Notes under the pieces: model-generated
Databases searched by the model: none
What the model was told of the DNA's origin: nothing
The model's input: the letters and a program-made list of their open reading frames with translations, nothing else
NCBI GenBank assembly: GCA_947683625.1
Contig: CANTUR010000009.1
Location: 9,065,501-9,129,500, forward strand
Length of the DNA: 64,000 nt
Origin: Mallotus nudiflorus
Lineage: Eukaryota; Streptophyta; Magnoliopsida; Malpighiales; Euphorbiaceae
Reading direction: 5' to 3'
Part shown: one piece after another, positions 59,292 to 64,000 of the stretch
Numbering within the stretch: the first letter of the stretch is position 1
Layout of the letters: each line of letters begins with the position of its first letter
Translations under genes and position numbers: made by a program

Positions 59292-61440
59292 ATGGAGTTC
59301 ACGGGCTATTTCAATGTAGCTCAGGAATTGTTTCATGGACTGCCAGAGCAGGTGACACATCTGATTTGGGCTTTTGGATTTAGGCATTTCATTACTGCAC
59401 TTCTGATTATTCGAGACTGGTCTGACCGTTATTCTTTATTTTCTTTGATCAAACGATGAATGGATACTACCCATACTTTTTATACTCGTGTGGGTGAGCT
59501 GACCGTTTCTCCTATGAGTTTCTCTACTATCACCAAGATTGCCTTTGGAGGATCCCCAGTTCCATTTGACATCAGCTATTATAGTATTCCCTAGCATGCA
59601 CAGAGTCAGTACTTGCGAGATTTGATCGGGTTCGCCCTAGCATGGAAGAATTGAATGAATGTTCTTCTTTCATCATTAGTTGAGGAATTCATATGCCTTT
59701 CTACTTTTACACCTCGTTAGATTATTCATAGGGCGAGGTGTTTCCTTTTGATATTATTAGGCATGACCCTCTTTTGTGAGACTGGTTATGAGATCAGTAT
59801 CGCTCTATTGGGTCCTCTTTGTGACTTGGATTGAGTTGCCACATTAGATTAGGGATCTATTGCACTCGCTTATATTTATTACAAATTGGACACTATTTGT
59901 AGAGGTGCTGTCATGATGTGTGGCTTTTGGCACGTCTTGCATATATGTTCTCCTTCATTTGATCTTTATAGTTTTTCTTTTCTTTGCTTTTTTTTTCTGA
60001 TATGTTCTCTTCTTTTTAGATCTGGAGCATAGAGATCTGTCTAACTGGAGGCTTTAATGCTATCAGATCTGATAGGACCTCTCCTCTAATGATGAGATAG
60101 GGTTCTTCTCACCTTGCTAGCAATAGGAATACTTTCCAGATGTACCGTGATCAATTGAACACTAACAAGTGGCATATGGTAAGGAAAAAGAAAATAAAAT
60201 CATTAGTATGTCATAGTTTAATAGAGATTAGACTTCATTTACATAAATTATAGATAAACTCTGATTTGTTAGAGGGTGTTGAGGACATCCAATGATATGA
60301 TTTCATGGCGACTACAGCTCGCTTGGAGCCTATGAGGATCCTGCTCTCTGGTTATGGCTGTTTGATATGGTATTTAAGGAAGCGAGTGTATCGTTGGTCT
60401 TTTGGCCCTTCTTGATGTCGCATTCCATCTGATGTCCCTTCCTATATTCTCCGCAACTCGCATCTTACAGGTTCAGAGTTGAGGGATGCGCTATAGGGAT
60501 ATGTTGCCTCAGATTTTCTTAAGCGTTCTCGACATTATTAGCAGTTTATCCATGAGAGTCTCTTGGAGCATGTTCCTATTGATGATGATGAGGTAATTTC
60601 TCATTATTTTAGCTTCTATTTCTAGAACCTATGAATCACTCCTTCTCTTTATAGTTTGAGGAGGTTTGCTCTCCTGTTGATGCAGATGAGGAGACTGAAA
60701 TTGCTCCAGAGACTGAGGTTGTTCCTGATATTGAGAGCGTTGAGCCCAGACCTAGTCTCAGTTATCAAGCTCAGTACATTGGGTCTAGTCACAATGGGGC
60801 CTTTATCGATGCTACGCTTGGTGATGTCTCTCTTCCAGAGAAGTCTATATTCTACTGGGCTCCCATCTACTGGGCTCCAGTTGAACAACAGATGCAGTTT
60901 GGTGATGCTCAGCTTCCTAGCTTTTATCCACAAGATGCTTGTTTGCCTTATTTCTTATATAGACATGTACACTTGACATTGTTATTAATAAAATTTTATA
61001 AAACAGATTCCCTGAACACAGGCAGAGTATCTATATGGACTTGCCTCATCTTAAAGATTATTTATTATGCAGGTTACAGACAGTTGGCGAGTAAGCACCC
61101 TCATTGAGACAATGCAAATGTATGCATGTTATGCATGTAATGCATATGATATGGTGTTTTATGTGCATGCATAGCTATTCCAGCGATCTAGAGTGGGAGA
61201 ATGAGATGCTTCATCGGCAGCTTATAGACTTGGGCTTTAATTCGTATAGTGCTGGGACTTAATTTGCTAGATCTCTAGACACTCATCATCATGATGACCC
61301 TACCAGAGGATGGAGCCCATGGTCTAATACCAGAGCACGAGATGAATTATTTAGAGCTTCTGTATTCCTGACCTTTTGCGTCTCTGTATCTGACCTGCTC
61401 TCTATTGTACTACTTTTTTATTCATGTACTGTCTCGAGCA
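59292..61440 (+). pseudogene. Plant mobile domain (MAIN-like) gene, copy C, most complete
   Basis: Exon 1 (59292-59942, 217 codons) starts MEFTGYFNVAQELFHGL and holds RHFITALLIIRDWSDRY, THTFYTRVGELTVSP, IAFGGSPVPFD, LLGMTLF and MCGFWHVLH. Intron 1 is 59943-60019 (donor decayed to AT), exon 2 is 60020-60178 with LHIWSIEI across the junction and MYRDQLNT, intron 2 is 60179-60253, exon 3 is 60254-60592 (YDFMATTARLEPMR, GSELRDAL), intron 3 is 60593-60654, and exon 4 starts 60655 with FEEVCSPVDADEETE. A later exon near 61172 has SDLEWENEMLHRQL and TRGWSPWS. Exons 1 to 3 are whole-codon blocks with phase-0 introns and no frameshift; only TGA/TAG/TAA codons break it. Family recognised by THTF..GE(M)T, LQ.W-like and W-rich C-terminal pattern. 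Confidence 0.78.
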
Positions 61441-61479
61441 CTGTTAAATAGAATTGAAATAGTGTTTGCACCTTAATAG

Positions 61480-61575
61480 ACTATTTTACTTAAGTAGCCC
61501 TTTCGGGTTTTCAACTTAGCGAGCTTGCCCTAACTTTTGCCTAAGCCACCTTTTCGGATTTTCAACTTAGCGGGC
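61480..61575 (+). repeat. Post-pol repeats between the two antisense genes
   Basis: Two copies with CCCTTTCGGGTTTTCAACTT, AGCGAGCTTGCC and CTAACTTTTGCCTAAGCCACC, the family also found in the intron at 62500-62600 and in unit 1 at 10305-10460. Confidence 0.75.
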
Positions 61576-61593
61576 CCCCTTTTTTTAAATAAC

Positions 61594-61635
61594 TAATTAA
61601 AAAAGATAGTTAACGAACATTATCTTTTTTAATTA
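61594..61635. other. Perfect 15-bp inverted repeat (stem-loop)
   Basis: Arms TAATTAAAAAAGATA (61594-61608) and TATCTTTTTTAATTA (61621-61635) with a 12-base loop GTTAACGAACAT. It lies in the space between the two antisense genes. It could act in transcript end formation or be a small MITE relic; the sequence alone does not decide. Confidence 0.8.
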
Positions 61636-61856
61636 ATTATCCATTTATCTTAATCCTTTTTGAAGACGGATAATATTGGATAGATAAATAATTAAAGGAA
61701 TAGATTATCTTCCTAAGTATCTATTAATCCTAATCCTTCTCAGATTCTATCACCTTATCCACATCTTTCTTTGCTAGCAGAATCCTTTTCCCACATAAAC
61801 TCATCTTCTTTCCCTACATAAGACCATACAAGTGGCATTCTTCTTCATTCTTTATC

Positions 61857-63150
61857 ATGACTCAAGCATCTCTTCAAACAATGAAGAAATTTCTTAAAAG
61901 TCTAAATGGTGATAATTGGAATAAGCTTCAACCTTCCCACATCAAATCCCTGAAATCTCTTCAACACCTGACTATCAATAACAATCTCCTACATGCTGCT
62001 TCTACCTTCTAAGATGTCAAGGACCATGTATTCAGGTTTAAGGGCAAGAGCTTTGTCCCATGATTGAAGAGTTTGCTGCTATTCTGGGATGTACATTAGA
62101 CTTGATTAATATAATAGCACTTCTTGATTTAGCGATGCAATTTTCTGGCAGATTGGTTATGTTCTTTGATATGACCCTAACTAATATTTACATGTATATG
62201 CATAACCCTGAGACTATCAATCTTTCTTCTCTGATCATCGTCTATGGGACTTAGGACAAGAACGCTGCTTCTTGGACTAGAACAGTTTCTTTCTATTTAT
62301 ATGCTCAATTTTTGCCAGTTTCTCATCATGGTGGTGCCGATACATGAATTTTCAATATTTTGGAATAGGTAGAGCTTGGAGCTAATCCTATGCCAGTTAT
62401 CCTTGTTGAGACTATCATTGGGCTCGTAGTTTTAAGACTCATAACTGTTTCTCAGGCAGTTTACTTCTTCTTCATGTGTGTAGCCAAAAATTTTATTTTT
62501 GCCCTAATTTTTGCCTAAGCCACCCTTTTAGGTTTTTAGCTTAGCAGGCTTGCCCTAACTTTTGCCTAAGCTACCCTTTTGAGTTTTTAACTTAGCGGGC
62601 TTTTATTTTATTATTCTTATACCATTTTTTTAAGATTTAGTTACAGGAAAAGCTGAGCTTGCTTAATGTACCCCTCAATCCTTTAACTTATCAAACTCAT
62701 CAACTATAATCTTATCCTCTAAAATTGAAAGACAAACATTCTATGGACCAATGGGTTGAGTGGTTGAAGAAGATTTCAAATGTTGAGATCACATGGGTCT
62801 GCCCTTGGTAGAGATTGAAGTTCATGACTATTGAGCTGTATGATCACTGTGTTCATATTCTAGGGCTACACTTCTCTACCTTTTTTTACCCCTTTATGCT
62901 TTTGTCATCAATATGGTCGCCCTCAGTTGATCATTACTATTTTGACCGACTTTGAAGGCTTTCCTTTGAGACAAGATTCTCTGGATAAGATTAGGAGCTT
63001 GTGGCCTTATAGAGCCCTTGAACGGAACATAAACCTGGATGCTGATGTTACTATTAATGACGATTGCAAAACTTGGGTTATTATCCAAAAGACAGAACCA
63101 CCAGGCTTTGCTAAGTACAAGAGAACTCAAACTTTGAATAATGTGTCATA
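61857..63150 (+). pseudogene. Second antisense gene (DUF7745/mobile-domain-like), copy C
   Basis: The frame starts MTQASLQTMKKFLKSLNG and runs through HIKSLKSLQHLTINNNLLHA and DHVFRFKG. A one-base deletion follows, then MIEEFAAILGCTLD, AMQFSGRLVMFFDM, MYMHNPETINLSSL, FYLYAQFLPVSHHGGADT and ILE*VELGANPMPVIL. The intron is about 62476-62646 (GTGTGT..TTACAG). Exon 2 has EKLSLLN, MDQWVEWLKK, EITWVCPW and, in the last part, ILTDFEGFPLRQDSLDKIRS and KTWVIIQKTEPPGF. It is intact in layout, with stops and one frameshift. The resemblance to DUF7745-type plant proteins (EEF..LG; GANP.P.ILAET; W-rich end) is from memory of the family and should be tested. It ends before the pol stop of unit 3 on the other strand. 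Confidence 0.62.
62500..62610 (+). repeat. Post-pol repeats inside the intron of the second antisense gene, copy C
   Basis: Two copies of the CTAACTTTTGCCTAAG(C)..CCCTTTT..GGTTTTTAGCTTAGC(A/G)GGC repeat, about 52 bp apart. Confidence 0.75.
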
Positions 63151-63610
63151 AAGGAAGAAATAAAGATATTACTAGATGGAATGGTCTCATATAGCTAGAT
63201 TTAGGCTTTCTTATGTTTTGTTATCCCCTCAAGTACTTATGCTTTATAATAAAGAAGGATATGCAAAGTTTCACAAAACTTTAATTTCAATTTCATTCAT
63301 TAATTAGGGCCAAAATGAGTACATTTAATACATCACATGACATAACTCTTGTTATCTGCTATGCCTCATGAATTTTTGAACTGAATATTTTTCGCTCACA
63401 TCTTATTTCCCTAATTTTTTCCTGACTAGCCCTCTATGGGTTTTCTAATCAGTGGGACCATTATTTTTTATTTATTTCCCTTACTTTTGATTGTCAGCCC
63501 TTTGTGGGTTTTCTGAACAGCGGGAATATCCTAACTTTTGCCTGACTAGCCTTTTCAGGTTTTCTAGCCAGCAAACTTTATTTTCTTTATTCTATTTTTA
63601 TTCATTTTTC
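63151..63610. other. Post-pol region next to pol of unit 3
   Basis: No gene. It holds the conserved GGGCCAAAATGAGTACATTT block (63308) and three GCCTGACTAGCCC / GGTTTTCT repeats (63415-63585), matching 10976-11415 and 45340-45789. Confidence 0.6.
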
Positions 63611-64000
63611 TCATAGGTAGTACTTCTTGAGGTGATCCAGATTGATAGGTTCTATAAACTCATTCCCTTTAAGATCTGATATCTTAGCAGCTCCTTTAGG
63701 TATGACTAATTTGACTAAGTATGGTCCTTCCTAATTCGGTCTAAATTTACCTCTAGGATCACACCATGGCTCTAGACTGTTTAAGCACCATATCTCCAGC
63801 TTTGATCTTCTTAGGCTTAACCTTCTTGTTAAACGCCCTTGCTATCCTTCTCTGATATATCTGAGTGTGGAATAAAGCATCCATCCTTTTCTTATATGGA
63901 GATACTAAATGATCATATCTTTTCTATGCCCATTCATTCTCAGTTATTTTAGCTTCCATGACTAATCTCAAGGACTTAATCTCAATTTCTATAGGCAAAA
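63611..64000 (-). pseudogene. Integrase C-terminal part of unit 3 (runs off the window)
   Basis: The minus-strand pol end HLKKYYL and stop (63611-63613), preceded by NEFIEPINLD-like and KGPYLV-like sequence and ALVSPYKKRMDALFHTQIYQ-type sequence with internal stops. It shows that a third internal region follows LTR C, so the array continues past the window. Confidence 0.8.

Noticed and set aside
1..64000. Host single-copy genes, tRNA, rRNA or centromeric satellite monomers
   Set aside because: None could be recognised; every conserved coding signal belongs to a retroelement or its antisense cargo.

Overview
This window is plant nuclear heterochromatin, most likely from a eudicot. It is AT-rich and built almost entirely of decayed LTR retrotransposons. 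I see no host gene, tRNA, rRNA or CRISPR array. Plant hallmarks are a Ty1/copia primer-binding site matching initiator tRNA-Met, the Tat-type Ty3/gypsy polyprotein with its arginine-tRNA-like primer site, and plant-mobile-domain genes. The species cannot be named from this sequence.

The backbone is a head-to-tail array of one Tat-lineage Ty3/gypsy element read on the minus strand. Units share LTRs: LTR A (3442-5673), internal 1, LTR B (38908-41072), internal 2, LTR C (53411-55924, two partial copies), internal 3 (only its 3' part is inside the window). Subtracting younger insertions, the A-to-B period is about 13.6 kb and the B-to-C period about 14.5 kb. Each unit carries, in minus-strand order, primer site, gag, protease, reverse transcriptase, RNase H, integrase, then a long post-pol region before the LTR. 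All retroviral-type genes are pseudogenes.

The post-pol regions (5691-11415, 41085-45789, 55925-63610) hold the most interesting content. On the strand opposite to gag-pol there are two cellular-style genes: an intron-containing plant mobile domain (MAIN-like) gene, and a second two-part gene that resembles plant DUF7745/mobile-domain proteins. A 117-bp higher-order minisatellite built of dyad-symmetric subunits lies between the LTR and these genes. A 20-bp-period array of a near-perfect palindrome (AATGCCGATCGGCATT) occurs both in the LTR and just upstream of the mobile-domain gene start. The same architecture with different arms occurs in a diverged LTR at 1031-1127.

Younger elements interrupt the array, each with a 5-bp target duplication. 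They are a full Angela-type copia (13155-22804) inside pol of unit 1, a second full Angela-type copia (27793-36991) inside gag of unit 1, two solo LTRs of that second family (6989-8519 and 56003-57530, opposite orientations), and a solo LTR of a third family (23177-24675). The undisturbed homologous sequence in the neighbouring array units confirms each insertion site. The first 3.4 kb is a diverged Tat LTR fragment followed by an unclassified LTR-like sequence.
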